This document shows positions 7,862 to 17,068 of a stretch of 64,000 bases of DNA, piece after piece. Each line of letters opens with the position of its first letter. Within the stretch, counting starts at the first letter, position 1. The notes under the pieces are model-generated. The model saw nothing but the letters and a program-made list of their open reading frames with translations. It ran no database searches and had not been told where the DNA came from. Location of the stretch: NCBI RefSeq assembly GCF_020687165.1, contig NZ_JAJEQC010000009.1. One strand, written 5' to 3'. Both the position numbers and the translations under genes were made by a program. The stretch is from Hominenteromicrobium mulieris. Its GTDB lineage: Bacteria > Bacillota > Clostridia > Oscillospirales > Acutalibacteraceae.

Positions 7862-8847
7862 GCTGCGCATATATCGCTTTCACCGAAACCGGACTAAAAC
7901 TCGCAGAAAGGCTGGCTTTTTCACATCCGGGCAGCATCAGTCGCGGCGGTAAAAACGGCGTGAAATTATCCGAGTGGACGGCCGAAAACTTTCAAAAATC
8001 CGATGCACTCATCTTCATCGGCGCTGTCGGCATCGCCGTGCGCGCCATTGCGCCGCATTGCAAAAGTAAGGCGACCGATCCTGCTGTGATTGTGCTCGAT
8101 GAGCGCGGTCGGTTTTCCATTCCGATTTTGTCCGGTCACCTCGGCGGCGCAAATGACCTTGCCAAGAAACTCGCGAGCATCTGCGGCGCAGTGCCGGTCA
8201 TCACGACCGCGACCGACATCGAAGGCGTGTTCGCCGTAGACGAGTGGGCGAAAGCGCAGAACTGCCACGTGCTCGAGCCTGGGCGTATCAAAACCGTCAG
8301 CAGCACACTGCTCGCCGGTAAAGTGGTTTATTATGATTCGCAGTGGAAAATCACAGGCACTCAACCTAAAAATGTTTTCCCGGCAGACGAGAACCATCAA
8401 GCCGATTTTTCCGTAACACTCTACCCGCAGAGTGATGCGCTGCACCTCGTTCCAAAAATCTGCGTGCTTGGCGTCGGCTGCAAACGCGGCACATCGGCTG
8501 AACATATCGAAGCAACATTTAAACAATTTTGCAAAAAAACAGGCTGTGCACCGCAAAGCATCTGTGCGTGTGCGAGCATAGACCTCAAAAAAGATGAACC
8601 GGGACTTTTGGAATTCTGTCAAAACCATGATTTTAACATCCGTTTTTATACAGCCGAGGAGCTCAAAAAAACGTCCGGTGAATTCACATCATCTTCATTT
8701 GTGCAGCAGATAACGGGCGTTGACAACGTCTGCGCCCGTGCGGCCGTACTGGCGTCGGGCGGCGAATTGGTGATCGAAAAGCATATATACAGCGGCGTGA
8801 CGTTCGCCGTCGCCGCAAAACCCTTTACCCCGGATTGGAGCGTGTAA
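7858..8847 (+). CDS. cbiG: Cobalt-precorrin-5A hydrolase
   Basis: 329 residues. CbiG opens the ring A lactone of cobalt-precorrin-5A and releases acetaldehyde, a step unique to the oxygen-independent pathway. Visible family marks are IAFTETGLKLAERL at the start, FIGAVGIAVRAIAPH, VIVLDERGRFSIPILSGHLG, TTATDIEGVFAVDEWA and the C-terminal domain with CVLGVGCKRGTSAE and ACASIDLKKDEPGL. Both the N-terminal and C-terminal domains are present. The start overlaps the cbiF stop by 4 bases. Confidence 0.93.
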   Translation: MSCAYIAFTETGLKLAERLAFSHPGSISRGGKNGVKLSEWTAENFQKSDALIFIGAVGIAVRAIAPHCKSKATDPAVIVLDERGRFSIPILSGHLGGANDLAKKLASICGAVPVITTATDIEGVFAVDEWAKAQNCHVLEPGRIKTVSSTLLAGKVVYYDSQWKITGTQPKNVFPADENHQADFSVTLYPQSDALHLVPKICVLGVGCKRGTSAEHIEATFKQFCKKTGCAPQSICACASIDLKKDEPGLLEFCQNHDFNIRFYTAEELKKTSGEFTSSSFVQQITGVDNVCARAAVLASGGELVIEKHIYSGVTFAVAAKPFTPDWSV

Positions 8848-8848
8848 A

Positions 8849-9589
8849 ATGAAGCGAAATCTCGTTTATGTCGTGGGCCTTGGCCCCGGCGACCCGCAGT
8901 TTTTGACCGCACAGGCGAAAACGGCGCTCGAAAACGCCGACGTACTATGCGGCTACACCGTCTACATCGATCTTATCCGCTCGTTTTATCCCCAAAAAGA
9001 GGTGCACGCAACGGGCATGACAAAGGAGATCGACCGTTGCCGCTGGGCGCTTGAGACCGCGCAAAGCGGCAAAACCGTGGCGCTTGTCTGTTCGGGAGAT
9101 GCCGGCGTATACGGCATGGCGAGCCCGATTTTGGAACTTGCACCCAATTACCCGAGCGTCGAGATCGAGGTCATTCCGGGACTTACGGCGGCGCTCAGCG
9201 GCGGTGCGGTTTTGGGCGCACCGCTTGCGCATGATTTTTGCGTAGTTTCCCTTTCCGACCGACTCACCCCATGGGAAATGATTGAAAAGCGCCTTGCCTG
9301 CGCCGCCATGGGCGATTTCTGCGTGGCAATCTACAACCCGTCCTCGAAAGGTCGGCCCGATTATTTACAGCGTGCCGTCCGTATTTTGCTCCAGAACGGC
9401 AAATCGGAGGAGACCGTCTGCGGCATCGTACGCAACATTGGCAGAGAGAGGCAGCAAAGTGAGATCATAACGCTCCGCGAACTTGAAAACAAGCAGGTCG
9501 ATATGTTCACGACTGTATATATAGGCAACAAAACAACAAAGAATATCGAAAGCAAAATGGTAACGCCAAGGGGGTATCGCACGGTATGA
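8849..9589 (+). CDS. cbiH: Cobalt-precorrin-3 C17-methyltransferase (ring contraction)
   Basis: 246 residues. Tetrapyrrole methyltransferase fold with VYVVGLGPGDPQFLT, CSGDAGVYGMA and VIPGLTAALSGGAVLGAPLAHDF. The segment LSDRLTPWEMIEKRL and the downstream YNPSSKGRPDYL are typical of CbiH/CobJ rather than of other methyltransferases in the pathway. It methylates C17 and drives ring contraction. The ATG follows the cbiG stop by one base and there is only a weak separate ribosome site, suggesting translational coupling. Confidence 0.92.
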   Translation: MKRNLVYVVGLGPGDPQFLTAQAKTALENADVLCGYTVYIDLIRSFYPQKEVHATGMTKEIDRCRWALETAQSGKTVALVCSGDAGVYGMASPILELAPNYPSVEIEVIPGLTAALSGGAVLGAPLAHDFCVVSLSDRLTPWEMIEKRLACAAMGDFCVAIYNPSSKGRPDYLQRAVRILLQNGKSEETVCGIVRNIGRERQQSEIITLRELENKQVDMFTTVYIGNKTTKNIESKMVTPRGYRTV

Positions 9590-10320
9590 AAGCTGTGGTG
9601 TTCAGCGGAACGACAGAGGGCAGACAGTTTTCAAAAATTTTGGCAAACCTCGGCGTAGAAGTTCTTGTCAGTGTTGCAACAGAGATCGGTGCAGAAGAAC
9701 AAGACGAGAATGAAAATATCACAATTCATGTAGGTAGATGCACTGCCGCAGAGATGACGAAACTTTTGCACGGCGCGTCAATCTGTGTGGACGCAACGCA
9801 CCCCTATGCAACAGAAGCCACGCGCACCATTTGTGAAGCGTGTGAAACGACAGGCGTTGAGTACCATCGATTGCTCCGTACCGAAAGCGAATTGCCGAAG
9901 AACAGTATCGTGTTTGGAACGGCAGCAGAAGCGGCAGAATATCTCGAAAGTACTGCCGGGAATGTCTTGCTCACGACCGGTGCAAAGGAGTTGTCTGCTT
10001 TTAAAAATCTAGATATAAAGCGGATTTTTCCACGTGTGTTGCCCACACTCGACGGTATTCGCGCATGCGAAGCCCTCGACATTCCGCACCGCAACATCAT
10101 CGCCATGCAAGGCCCGTTTTCACTTGACCTCAACCGCGTGATCCTTGAACAATTCAACATTCAATGGCTCGTTACAAAAGACGGCGGCGCAGTAGGCGGC
10201 TTTATGGAAAAAGCAAAAGCCTGCGAATACTGCGGTGCACGCCTCCTTGTACTGCGCCGCCCGCGGGAGAACGGGGAGACAGTTGAAAGTATCCTTGAAA
10301 GGTGTAGAGAATTGCTATGA
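9586..10320 (+). CDS. cbiJ: Cobalt-precorrin-6A reductase
   Basis: 244 residues. CbiJ/CobK reduces cobalt-precorrin-6A with a nicotinamide cofactor. It opens with VVFSGTTEGRQFSKILA, a Rossmann-like start typical of the family, and contains VDATHPYATEAT, the most diagnostic motif, then VLLTTGAKELSAF and WLVTKDGGAVGGF near the C terminus. Overlaps cbiH by 4 bases (ATGA). Confidence 0.92.
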   Translation: MKAVVFSGTTEGRQFSKILANLGVEVLVSVATEIGAEEQDENENITIHVGRCTAAEMTKLLHGASICVDATHPYATEATRTICEACETTGVEYHRLLRTESELPKNSIVFGTAAEAAEYLESTAGNVLLTTGAKELSAFKNLDIKRIFPRVLPTLDGIRACEALDIPHRNIIAMQGPFSLDLNRVILEQFNIQWLVTKDGGAVGGFMEKAKACEYCGARLLVLRRPRENGETVESILERCRELL

Positions 10321-11510
10321 AAATCACTTTAGTCGGCATGGGAGGCGGCACAGTCGACAGCGTAACAACGCAGGGAGCAGAAGCTTTGCATGAAGCCACA
10401 CTCATCATCGGCGCAAAGCGTTTACTCGAAAACTTGCCGGATTTCTGTACACAAAATCGTATCGCAATGTATAAAATCGGTGAGATTTTATCAGTGCTTG
10501 AAACAACAAAAGAACAAAATATCACACTTGTATACAGCGGTGACACCGGGTTTTATTCCGGCGCCTCTGCACTGTGCCGCGTGCTCGATGAACGCCACAT
10601 CGGATACACCGTGATTCCGGGCGTTTCCAGCGTACAGTTGCTTTCTGCTGCCATCCACGAACCGTGGCAGAACTGGAACCTCGTCTCCGCGCACGGCTGT
10701 GCATGTGACCCTGTTGCTGCGTGCAGCATGGGCAAGCCTACATTTTTCTTAACGGGCGGTGAAGTAACTCCCGCGGTGATTTGCGCGAAACTCACCGAAG
10801 CCGGGCTGGGAGACGTGCAGGCGGTTGTCGGTGAAAATCTCGGTACACCACAGCAAAAAATCAGTAAGAATGCAGTACGAAAAATATCTGAAAGTGCTTT
10901 TGCACCGCTATGTGTGCTTCTTGTAGAGTCGTGTGAAGTACCCGTGCGGCGTGTGCCGGGGTTGCCGAATGAAGTCTTCATCCGCGGCAAAACACCCATG
11001 ACAAAGCAGGAGGTTCGCGCCGCAGCACTCGCAAAGCTTGCCGTTAAACCGACCGATATTCTCTGGGACATCGGCGCGGGGACCGGCAGTGTCAGCATAG
11101 AAATGGCGCTTGCTGCGCCGCTCGGATACGTGTATGCCGTGGAGTGTGACGCAGCCGCCTGTTCGCTGATAAAACAAAATCGAGACAAATTTCATGTACA
11201 TAATTTGACACTTGTAGAGGGCAAAGCGCCGGAAAAATTAACGGGTCTTCCTGCACCGAATGCCGTGTTTATCGGCGGCAGTAAGGGCAATCTGCCCGAG
11301 ATCATCGATGCTGTATTGACCGCAAACCCGAGTGCTCGCCTGTGTGTTTCCGCTATCGCGCTTGAAACGCTGCAAACGGCGCTTTCATCTTTTTCAACCC
11401 ATGGCATGACTGCGCAAATCACACAAATTGCCATAAGCCGCAGCAGTTCAGTCGGTAATTTGCACCTGATGAAGGCGAATAATCCCGTTTTTTTGATTGT
11501 GAGGGAATGA
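10317..11510 (+). CDS. cbiET: Bifunctional C5,C15-methyltransferase/decarboxylase (CbiE-CbiT)
   Basis: 397 residues. Residues 1 to about 205 are CbiE, a tetrapyrrole methyltransferase fold (ITLVGMGGGTVDSVT, YSGDTGFYSGA, VIPGVSSVQLLSAA). From about 215 onward is CbiT, a class I SAM methyltransferase (ILWDIGAGTGSVSIEMA, YAVECDAAACSLI, NAVFIGGSKGNLPEI). Together they methylate C5 and C15 and remove the ring C acetate carboxyl. The fused form, also called CobL-like, is common. CobL includes both activities in one chain, as here. Overlaps cbiJ by 4 bases. Confidence 0.92.
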   Translation: MKITLVGMGGGTVDSVTTQGAEALHEATLIIGAKRLLENLPDFCTQNRIAMYKIGEILSVLETTKEQNITLVYSGDTGFYSGASALCRVLDERHIGYTVIPGVSSVQLLSAAIHEPWQNWNLVSAHGCACDPVAACSMGKPTFFLTGGEVTPAVICAKLTEAGLGDVQAVVGENLGTPQQKISKNAVRKISESAFAPLCVLLVESCEVPVRRVPGLPNEVFIRGKTPMTKQEVRAAALAKLAVKPTDILWDIGAGTGSVSIEMALAAPLGYVYAVECDAAACSLIKQNRDKFHVHNLTLVEGKAPEKLTGLPAPNAVFIGGSKGNLPEIIDAVLTANPSARLCVSAIALETLQTALSSFSTHGMTAQITQIAISRSSSVGNLHLMKANNPVFLIVRE

Positions 11511-11511
11511 C

Positions 11512-12858
11512 ATGCTGCAAATGCTCATCTCCGCGCAGAACTCCGGCAGCGGCAAAACGACCGTCACCATTGCGCTGCTTGCGGCGCTCAAAGCCCGCGG
11601 CCTCAATCCCTGTGCGTTTAAATCCGGGCCCGATTATATTGATCCCATGTTTCACCGCAGCGTACTCGGCGTTGAAAGTCACAATCTTGATTTGTTTTTC
11701 TCAAAGCTGCAAATAGTGCAAAATTTATATAATAAAAGCGCAGCCGATCACGGTGCTGCTATATGCGAGGGTGCTATGGGGTACTATGACGGCCTCGGCG
11801 GCACAAGCGACATCGCAAGTGCGTGGCATTTAGCCGATACGTTGAATCTACCCGTCCTGCTTGTCCTGCGTCCGAAGGGTGCAAGCTTAACCCTCGCAGC
11901 GCAGGTGCGCGGCTTAATGTCCTTCCGCACACCGCACCATATCGCCGGTATTATACTGAATGACTGTAAAGAAAATTTATACCGTATTTTAGCACCGATG
12001 CTCGAAAAGGAGACAGGTGTGCCTGTTATCGGCTATCTGCCCCCAATGCCCAAAGCTGCGATCGAAAGTCGGCATCTGGGGCTTAAAACCGCCGGTGAGA
12101 TTAAAAATCTGCAAAAGAAGATCACACTTTTGCATGAGACGATGGAAAAGACGGTCGATTTTGAAAAACTCTTTAGCGTCTTTGCGTGTCCGGCACCCAA
12201 AGTACCGAAAGAGGAATTTCCGATTCCTAATGTGCGCATCGCCGTTGCAAGGGATGAAGCCTTTTGTTTTACATATACCGAAACGCTTGAAGCGTTCAAA
12301 GAAGCCGGCGCAGAACCTGTCTTTTTCAGCCCATTGCACGATAAAAGCTTGCCTCAAAATATCAGCGGGCTGTATCTGCCCGGCGGTTACCCGGAGCTTT
12401 GCGCAAAGGCACTCAGCGAAAATACCGAGATGCTTTTGTGCATCAAAACCGCAATCAAAAACAGTTTGCCGACTGTGGCAGAATGCGGCGGCTTTTTGTA
12501 TTTAGGTCAAACACTTGAAGATGTAAACGGCGACAAATACCGTATGGCAGGCGTTCTGCCCGGCGAAGGTTTCAAGGTTGGCCACCTCGTGCGCTTCGGT
12601 TACGCGACGCTTACTGCGAAGGAGAACAGCATGCTGCTAAAAAAAGACGAGTTGCTTCCTGTGCACGAATTTCACCACTGGGATTCCAACGAAAACGGCA
12701 TAGCGTGCACAGCGACAAAGCCGAACGGCCGTACGTGGGACTGTACTTTTGCAAACGAACATTTTTATGCGGGTTTTCCGCATTTATACTGGGCGGGCAC
12801 GCCGCTGCCGCAGCGCTTTGCGGACGCCGCCCGCCGCTACATGAGGGACAAAATATGA
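11512..12858 (+). CDS. cbiA: Cobyrinate a,c-diamide synthase
   Basis: 448 residues. The N-terminal ATP-binding domain begins LISAQNSGSGKTTVTIALL (P-loop) followed by FKSGPDYIDPMFH, characteristic of CbiA/CobB. The C-terminal half is a class I glutamine amidotransferase domain with GLYLPGGYPEL and the nucleophile-containing AECGGFLYLG; the last segment has HEFHHWDS. It amidates the a and c carboxylates of cobyrinate using glutamine and ATP. The ATG follows the cbiET stop by one base. Confidence 0.94.
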   Translation: MLQMLISAQNSGSGKTTVTIALLAALKARGLNPCAFKSGPDYIDPMFHRSVLGVESHNLDLFFSKLQIVQNLYNKSAADHGAAICEGAMGYYDGLGGTSDIASAWHLADTLNLPVLLVLRPKGASLTLAAQVRGLMSFRTPHHIAGIILNDCKENLYRILAPMLEKETGVPVIGYLPPMPKAAIESRHLGLKTAGEIKNLQKKITLLHETMEKTVDFEKLFSVFACPAPKVPKEEFPIPNVRIAVARDEAFCFTYTETLEAFKEAGAEPVFFSPLHDKSLPQNISGLYLPGGYPELCAKALSENTEMLLCIKTAIKNSLPTVAECGGFLYLGQTLEDVNGDKYRMAGVLPGEGFKVGHLVRFGYATLTAKENSMLLKKDELLPVHEFHHWDSNENGIACTATKPNGRTWDCTFANEHFYAGFPHLYWAGTPLPQRFADAARRYMRDKI

Positions 12859-13919
12859 CGGAAACAGAACTTAAAAACCGGCTCAAAACAATCACGCAGC
12901 CGGATGAAGCCGCGCGCAAAGCCGCCCACGCGCATTGGGCGTCGCTTGCAAAGCCACTCGGCGGGCTTGGCGATCTCGAACCGTTATTAGAAGATGTGGC
13001 TGCGCTTACAGGTGTGCCGCAGTTCGATTTTTCAAAGCGCGCGGTATTGGTGCTGTGCGCGGATAACGGCGTCATCGCGCAGGGCATCAGCCAGTCCGGC
13101 AGCGACGTGACGCGCGCCGTTTTGCAGAATCTTGCGCAGCGCAAAACAAGCGTCTGCAAAATGGCGGAAACGGTGCACTGCGGTGTGATTCCCGTCGATA
13201 TGGGCATCGCGGGAGCGCCCGTGGACGGTGTGAAAAATTGCCGTGTGCGTGCGGGTACGAATGATTTCACCGGCGGCCCTGCCATGACCCGCGAGGACGC
13301 TTTACAAGCCATCGAGACCGGCATCGAGCTCGTCCGCGAGCAGAAAGCGCAGGGCATAAAGCTCCTCGCGACCGGCGAAATGGGCATCGGCAACACGACA
13401 ACCTCTGCCGCCGTGAGCAGCGTTTTGCTCGGCCGTGCGCCCGAAGAAATGACCGGCCGCGGCGCGGGACTCTCCAATGACGGTCTGCGCCGCAAGATCG
13501 AGGCCATCTATAAAGGCATTGCGATCAATCATCCCGAAAAAGCCGATGTGATCGGCGTGCTGTCGGCGCTCGGCGGCTTAGATATCGCCGGGCTGTGCGG
13601 CGTGTTTTTGGGCGGTGCTCTGGAGAATATCCCTGTCATTATCGACGGTTTCATCAGCAGTGTGGCGGCGCTTTGTGCAGCACGGCTGTGCCCAACGGCA
13701 ACTAAGGCCATGTTCGCAAGCCACGTTTCGGCGGAGCCCGCGGCGCGTATCGTTTTGGAAGCGCTCGGCAAAAAGCCGCTCATCACGGCGAATATGCACC
13801 TCGGCGAGGGCACCGGCGCGGTCGCAAGCCTGCCGCTGTGGGACATGGCACTCGCGGTCTACGACAACTGTTATTCGTTCACGGAGGGCGGCATCGCGCC
13901 GTACACCCCGCAATGCTGA
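12855..13919 (+). CDS. cobT: Nicotinate-nucleotide:dimethylbenzimidazole phosphoribosyltransferase
   Basis: 354 residues, the normal CobT length. The ATG at 12855 overlaps the cbiA stop; longer in-frame extensions lie inside cbiA and are rejected. Family segments: HWASLAKPLGGLGDLE, LVLCADNGVIAQGISQS, ATGEMGIGNTTTSAA, and the active-site region HLGEGTGAVASLPLWDMAL containing the catalytic glutamate. It makes alpha-ribazole phosphate for the lower ligand. No lower-ligand base synthesis gene is seen in the window. Confidence 0.94.
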   Translation: MTETELKNRLKTITQPDEAARKAAHAHWASLAKPLGGLGDLEPLLEDVAALTGVPQFDFSKRAVLVLCADNGVIAQGISQSGSDVTRAVLQNLAQRKTSVCKMAETVHCGVIPVDMGIAGAPVDGVKNCRVRAGTNDFTGGPAMTREDALQAIETGIELVREQKAQGIKLLATGEMGIGNTTTSAAVSSVLLGRAPEEMTGRGAGLSNDGLRRKIEAIYKGIAINHPEKADVIGVLSALGGLDIAGLCGVFLGGALENIPVIIDGFISSVAALCAARLCPTATKAMFASHVSAEPAARIVLEALGKKPLITANMHLGEGTGAVASLPLWDMALAVYDNCYSFTEGGIAPYTPQC

Positions 13920-14437
13920 CGCTCGTCATCGGCGGCGCAGCAAGCGGCAAAAGCGCCTATGCAGAAAGCTTGACCTTAAAGCTCCCGCTACCGCGTTACT
14001 ACGTCGCCACCATGCAGGTATGGGATGAAGAGTGCGCCAAACGCGTCGAAAAGCACCGCGCCATGCGAAAAGAAAAACAGTTTGAAACGATTGAATCACC
14101 TATCAGTATTGATAAAATCAGAATACCAAATCGCGGAATAGTTCTGCTAGAAGACCTCGGCAACCTGACCGCAAACGAGCTGTACGATCCGAAAGGTGCG
14201 GGGGTCAATACCGCAGAAGCCGTTCTGTATGGCGTTGAAATACTACATAAACAATGCGAACATCTGATTGTTGTCGGCAACGAGGTGTTCAGCGGCGGTG
14301 CAGAGTATGCCGACGAAACAGATCTGTACCTCAAAGCGCTGGCGCAGATCCAAAACGGCATCGCCGCCCGCGCGGATCACGTCTGCCGCGTAGTGTGCGG
14401 TATCCCGGTTTATTACAAAGGAGGGGGAAAGGTATGA
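13913..14437 (+). CDS. cobU: Adenosylcobinamide kinase / cobinamide-phosphate guanylyltransferase
   Basis: 174 residues. P-loop VIGGAASGKSAYAESL at the start, YYVATMQVWDEE, and EKHRAMRKEKQF carrying the histidine that becomes guanylylated in CobU. LLEDLGNLTANELY and VVGNEVFSGG follow, then the C-terminal RADHVCRVVCGIPV. The usual NEVG-GVVP loop is altered here (NEVFSGGAEY), whereas the small paralogue at 15186-15503 retains it; the two may divide or share roles. The start overlaps cobT by 7 bases in another frame. Confidence 0.88.
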   Translation: MLTLVIGGAASGKSAYAESLTLKLPLPRYYVATMQVWDEECAKRVEKHRAMRKEKQFETIESPISIDKIRIPNRGIVLLEDLGNLTANELYDPKGAGVNTAEAVLYGVEILHKQCEHLIVVGNEVFSGGAEYADETDLYLKALAQIQNGIAARADHVCRVVCGIPVYYKGGGKV

Positions 14438-15186
14438 CGATTTTGCAGACGATTGCCGTGGCGTTCGCTATGTTTTCGGCGATTCCAATGCCACAGTTCG
14501 AATGGAGCCAAAAGAACATGCGATACGCGCTGTGCGCATTCCCGCTCATCGGTGCAGTGTGCGGCGGGTTGTGGTGCTTAGCCGGCGTCCTGCCTGTGCC
14601 GGAGCTCGTCCGCGCAGCAGGCTTTTGCCTTGTGCCTGTGCTCGTCACCGGCGGCATCCATCTGGATGGCTTCGCCGACACATGCGATGCGCTCTCAAGC
14701 TACGGTGATGCGGAAAAGAAGCTCGAAATTTTGAAAGATCCACACTGCGGTGCATTTGCAGTTATCCGATTATGCACATATTTCATATTGTATTTTGCGC
14801 TCTGTGCTTCGGTGAAATTTACGGTACATTTCGGTGTGATCTGGATATTGGCACTCACCTTGGAACGTGCGTTTTCCGGTCTCGCCGTGGCATCATTTCC
14901 CATGGCGAAAAACACCGGTCTCGCGCATACGTTCTCGGAAGCCGCAAACCGCATAACGGTGCGCCGCGTCTTGATTATTTATACTGTCGTGCTCGGTGCT
15001 GCGATGATCGTGCTCGGCGGCTGGGCGGCAGTTTTGGCTGTTTTACTTGTCTTTCGGCGGTATTACGCAGTGTCGAAAAAGCAATTCGGCGGCATCACGG
15101 GCGACCTTGCCGGGTGGTTCCTGCAAAGGGCAGAGCTCGCCATGTTGGCAGCGCTCGCCGTGTGCCAGTGGGGAGGAATTTTGTAA
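14434..15186 (+). CDS. cobS: Adenosylcobinamide-GDP ribazoletransferase (cobalamin synthase)
   Basis: 250 residues, highly hydrophobic integral membrane protein. The ATG at 14434 follows AAAGGAGGGGGAAA and overlaps the cobU stop. Family marks: FSAIPMPQFEW near the N terminus, GGIHLDGFADTCDALSS (metal-binding acidic motif), KDPHCGAFAV, and KKQFGGITGDLAG near the end. It joins alpha-ribazole to adenosylcobinamide-GDP to finish the nucleotide loop at the membrane. Confidence 0.93.
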   Translation: MTILQTIAVAFAMFSAIPMPQFEWSQKNMRYALCAFPLIGAVCGGLWCLAGVLPVPELVRAAGFCLVPVLVTGGIHLDGFADTCDALSSYGDAEKKLEILKDPHCGAFAVIRLCTYFILYFALCASVKFTVHFGVIWILALTLERAFSGLAVASFPMAKNTGLAHTFSEAANRITVRRVLIIYTVVLGAAMIVLGGWAAVLAVLLVFRRYYAVSKKQFGGITGDLAGWFLQRAELAMLAALAVCQWGGIL

Positions 15187-15503
15187 TGGTGTTCATCACA
15201 GGTCCGCTTTACAGCGGCAAGCGCACGTTCGCGCAAAAGCTCGGCGGTACATGCTGTTTTGAGGTGCAAAAGCAGGCCGAAACGACGGAAGACCTCGAAG
15301 CACTTGCTAAAATACTTTCTGAAAAATACGATATTATCACCGCAACGGAAGTCGGCGGCGGTGTTGTGCCCGTTGATGCCACAGAGCGCGCAAACCGCGA
15401 AAAAGCCGGCCGCTTGGCATGCCTGCTCGCCGCACGTGCCGATTGTGTTGTGCAGATGTTCTGCGGCATTCCGACCGTCTTGAAAGGGGAATTGCCCAAA
15501 TGA
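15186..15503 (+). CDS. Miniature CobU-like protein
   Basis: 105 residues, about 60% of CobU length. It starts MVFITGPLYSGKRTFAQKL, a P-loop-like segment, then goes directly to ITATEVGGGVVPVDATERAN and RADCVVQMFCGIPTVLKG, which match the last third of CobU including the NEVG-GVVP loop. The middle of CobU, with the guanylylated histidine, is missing. The ATG shares one base with the cobS stop, and the stop overlaps cobC, so it is embedded in the operon and under translational coupling. It could complement the altered loop of the cobU product at 13913, act as a kinase only, or be a degenerate copy kept by coupling. Confidence 0.7.
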   Translation: MVFITGPLYSGKRTFAQKLGGTCCFEVQKQAETTEDLEALAKILSEKYDIITATEVGGGVVPVDATERANREKAGRLACLLAARADCVVQMFCGIPTVLKGELPK

Positions 15504-16099
15504 AAATTTACCTTTTGCGCCACGGTGAAACCGCCTATAATGTGGATTACCGCTATCAGGGCGTGACGGACATTCCACTCTCACCGGCCGGGCTTGCGGC
15601 ACTGAAGCAGGCGGACTTTTCGCCCAAAACCGTTTTTGTCACGCCGTTAAAGCGCACAAAACAGACAGCGGAGATTTTATTTCCGACTGCCGAGTATATC
15701 CCCGTAAACGACCTCGGCGAGATGAATTTCGGCGTATTTGAGGGACGTAACTATAAAGAGATGGAGCACGATTCCGCCTACCGCGCATGGGTGGATTCTA
15801 ACTGCGAAAGCACCTGTCCCGGCGGCGAGTGCAAAGCGGATTTCAGCGAGCGTGTTTGCAAAGCATTTGAATCCCTGCTAAATCAATCTATTCAAAACAG
15901 TGAAGACATGCTCGTTATCGTTGCGCATGGCGGCACGCAGATGGCCGTCATGGAAAAGTACGCTGTGCCGCAGAAAAATTATTATGAATGGTGTGCGCCG
16001 ACTGCCGGCGGCTATGTGCTCGATGCCCGCGATTGGCAGGAAAAGCACGTTTTGCATCTCATCGGGACCGTGCAGTACACAAAGGAGGCCACATGCTGA
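15500..16099 (+). CDS. cobC: Alpha-ribazole phosphatase, histidine phosphatase family
   Basis: 199 residues. The phosphoglycerate-mutase-like signature YLLRHGETAYN at residues 4-14 carries the phosphorylated histidine, and VAHGGTQMAVM supplies the second catalytic histidine. LGEMNFGVFEGRNYKEM is typical of CobC/GpmB-like enzymes. In this context it removes phosphate from alpha-ribazole phosphate or adenosylcobalamin phosphate. The start overlaps the mini CobU stop by 4 bases. Confidence 0.88.
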   Translation: MKIYLLRHGETAYNVDYRYQGVTDIPLSPAGLAALKQADFSPKTVFVTPLKRTKQTAEILFPTAEYIPVNDLGEMNFGVFEGRNYKEMEHDSAYRAWVDSNCESTCPGGECKADFSERVCKAFESLLNQSIQNSEDMLVIVAHGGTQMAVMEKYAVPQKNYYEWCAPTAGGYVLDARDWQEKHVLHLIGTVQYTKEATC

Positions 16100-17055
16100 T
16101 TTTCTTCGCCGTCCTCGGTGGATTCATTTTAGACGCAATCTTCGGCGACCCCCTGTGGCTGCCGCACCCGGTTGTATATATGGGGAAGGTTATCTCCTTT
16201 TTAGATCGAAGCTTGCGGAAAATTTTACCGAAAACACCGCGTGGCGAGCGTATCGGCGGCGCAATCACCGCATTCATCCTGCCTGTCGGCACATTCCTGC
16301 TTTCCGGCGCGGTGTGCTTCTTCTTTTATAAAATTCACTGGGTGTTCGGACTTTTGATTCAAATGTTCTGGTGCGCGCAGTCACTTGCCGCAAAGGGACT
16401 TGTGCAGGAGAGCCGCAACGTCTACAAGGAGCTCAAAAAGAACGACCTCCCCGCCGCGCGCAAGGCCGTCTCTCGCATTGTCGGGCGTGATACCGACGCG
16501 CTTTCCATGGAGGGCGTGACAAAAGCCGCTGTGGAGACCGTTGCCGAAAACGCCGGTGACGGCGTGATCGCGCCGCTTCTTTGCATGCTCATCGGCGGCG
16601 CACCACTTGCGCTGACCTACAAAGCCATCAACACGATGGACAGCATGCTCGGCTACAAAAATGAAAAGTACATAAACTTCGGGCGCGTGCCCGCAAAGCT
16701 TGACGATGCCGCAAACTACATTCCGAGTCGTATCGCGGCACTTTTGTGGGTGCTCGCGGCGAGGTTCACGGGAAACAGCGTCAAGGGCGCGTGGAAGATC
16801 TGGCGGCGCGACCGCCGAAATCATGCAAGCCCCAACAGCGCGCAGACGGAAAGTGCCTGCGCCGGTGCGCTCGGCGTGCAGCTCGCCGGGCCCGCATATT
16901 ATTTCGGTGAATACTATGATAAGCCGACGATCGGCGACCCGCTGCGCCCGGTCATGCCGGAGGACATTTTGAAAGCCGACCGCATGATGTACGCAGAAAG
17001 CATTTTGGCACTCGTGCTCGGTCTGCTCGTTCGCGCGGCATTCGTCTTACTGTAA
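16093..17055 (+). CDS. cbiB: Adenosylcobinamide-phosphate synthase
   Basis: 320 residues, multi-spanning membrane protein. The ATG at 16093 has AAAGGAGG 5 bases upstream. Family motifs: FILDAIFGDPLWLPHPVVYMG, ENAGDGVIAPLLCMLIGGAP, YKAINTMDSMLGYKNEKY, and SPNSAQTESACAGALGVQL. It attaches aminopropanol phosphate, made by the product of the next gene, to cobyric acid. Overlaps cobC by 7 bases. Confidence 0.93.
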   Translation: MLIFFAVLGGFILDAIFGDPLWLPHPVVYMGKVISFLDRSLRKILPKTPRGERIGGAITAFILPVGTFLLSGAVCFFFYKIHWVFGLLIQMFWCAQSLAAKGLVQESRNVYKELKKNDLPAARKAVSRIVGRDTDALSMEGVTKAAVETVAENAGDGVIAPLLCMLIGGAPLALTYKAINTMDSMLGYKNEKYINFGRVPAKLDDAANYIPSRIAALLWVLAARFTGNSVKGAWKIWRRDRRNHASPNSAQTESACAGALGVQLAGPAYYFGEYYDKPTIGDPLRPVMPEDILKADRMMYAESILALVLGLLVRAAFVLL

Positions 17056-17068
17056 AGGGGGAGAGAAT

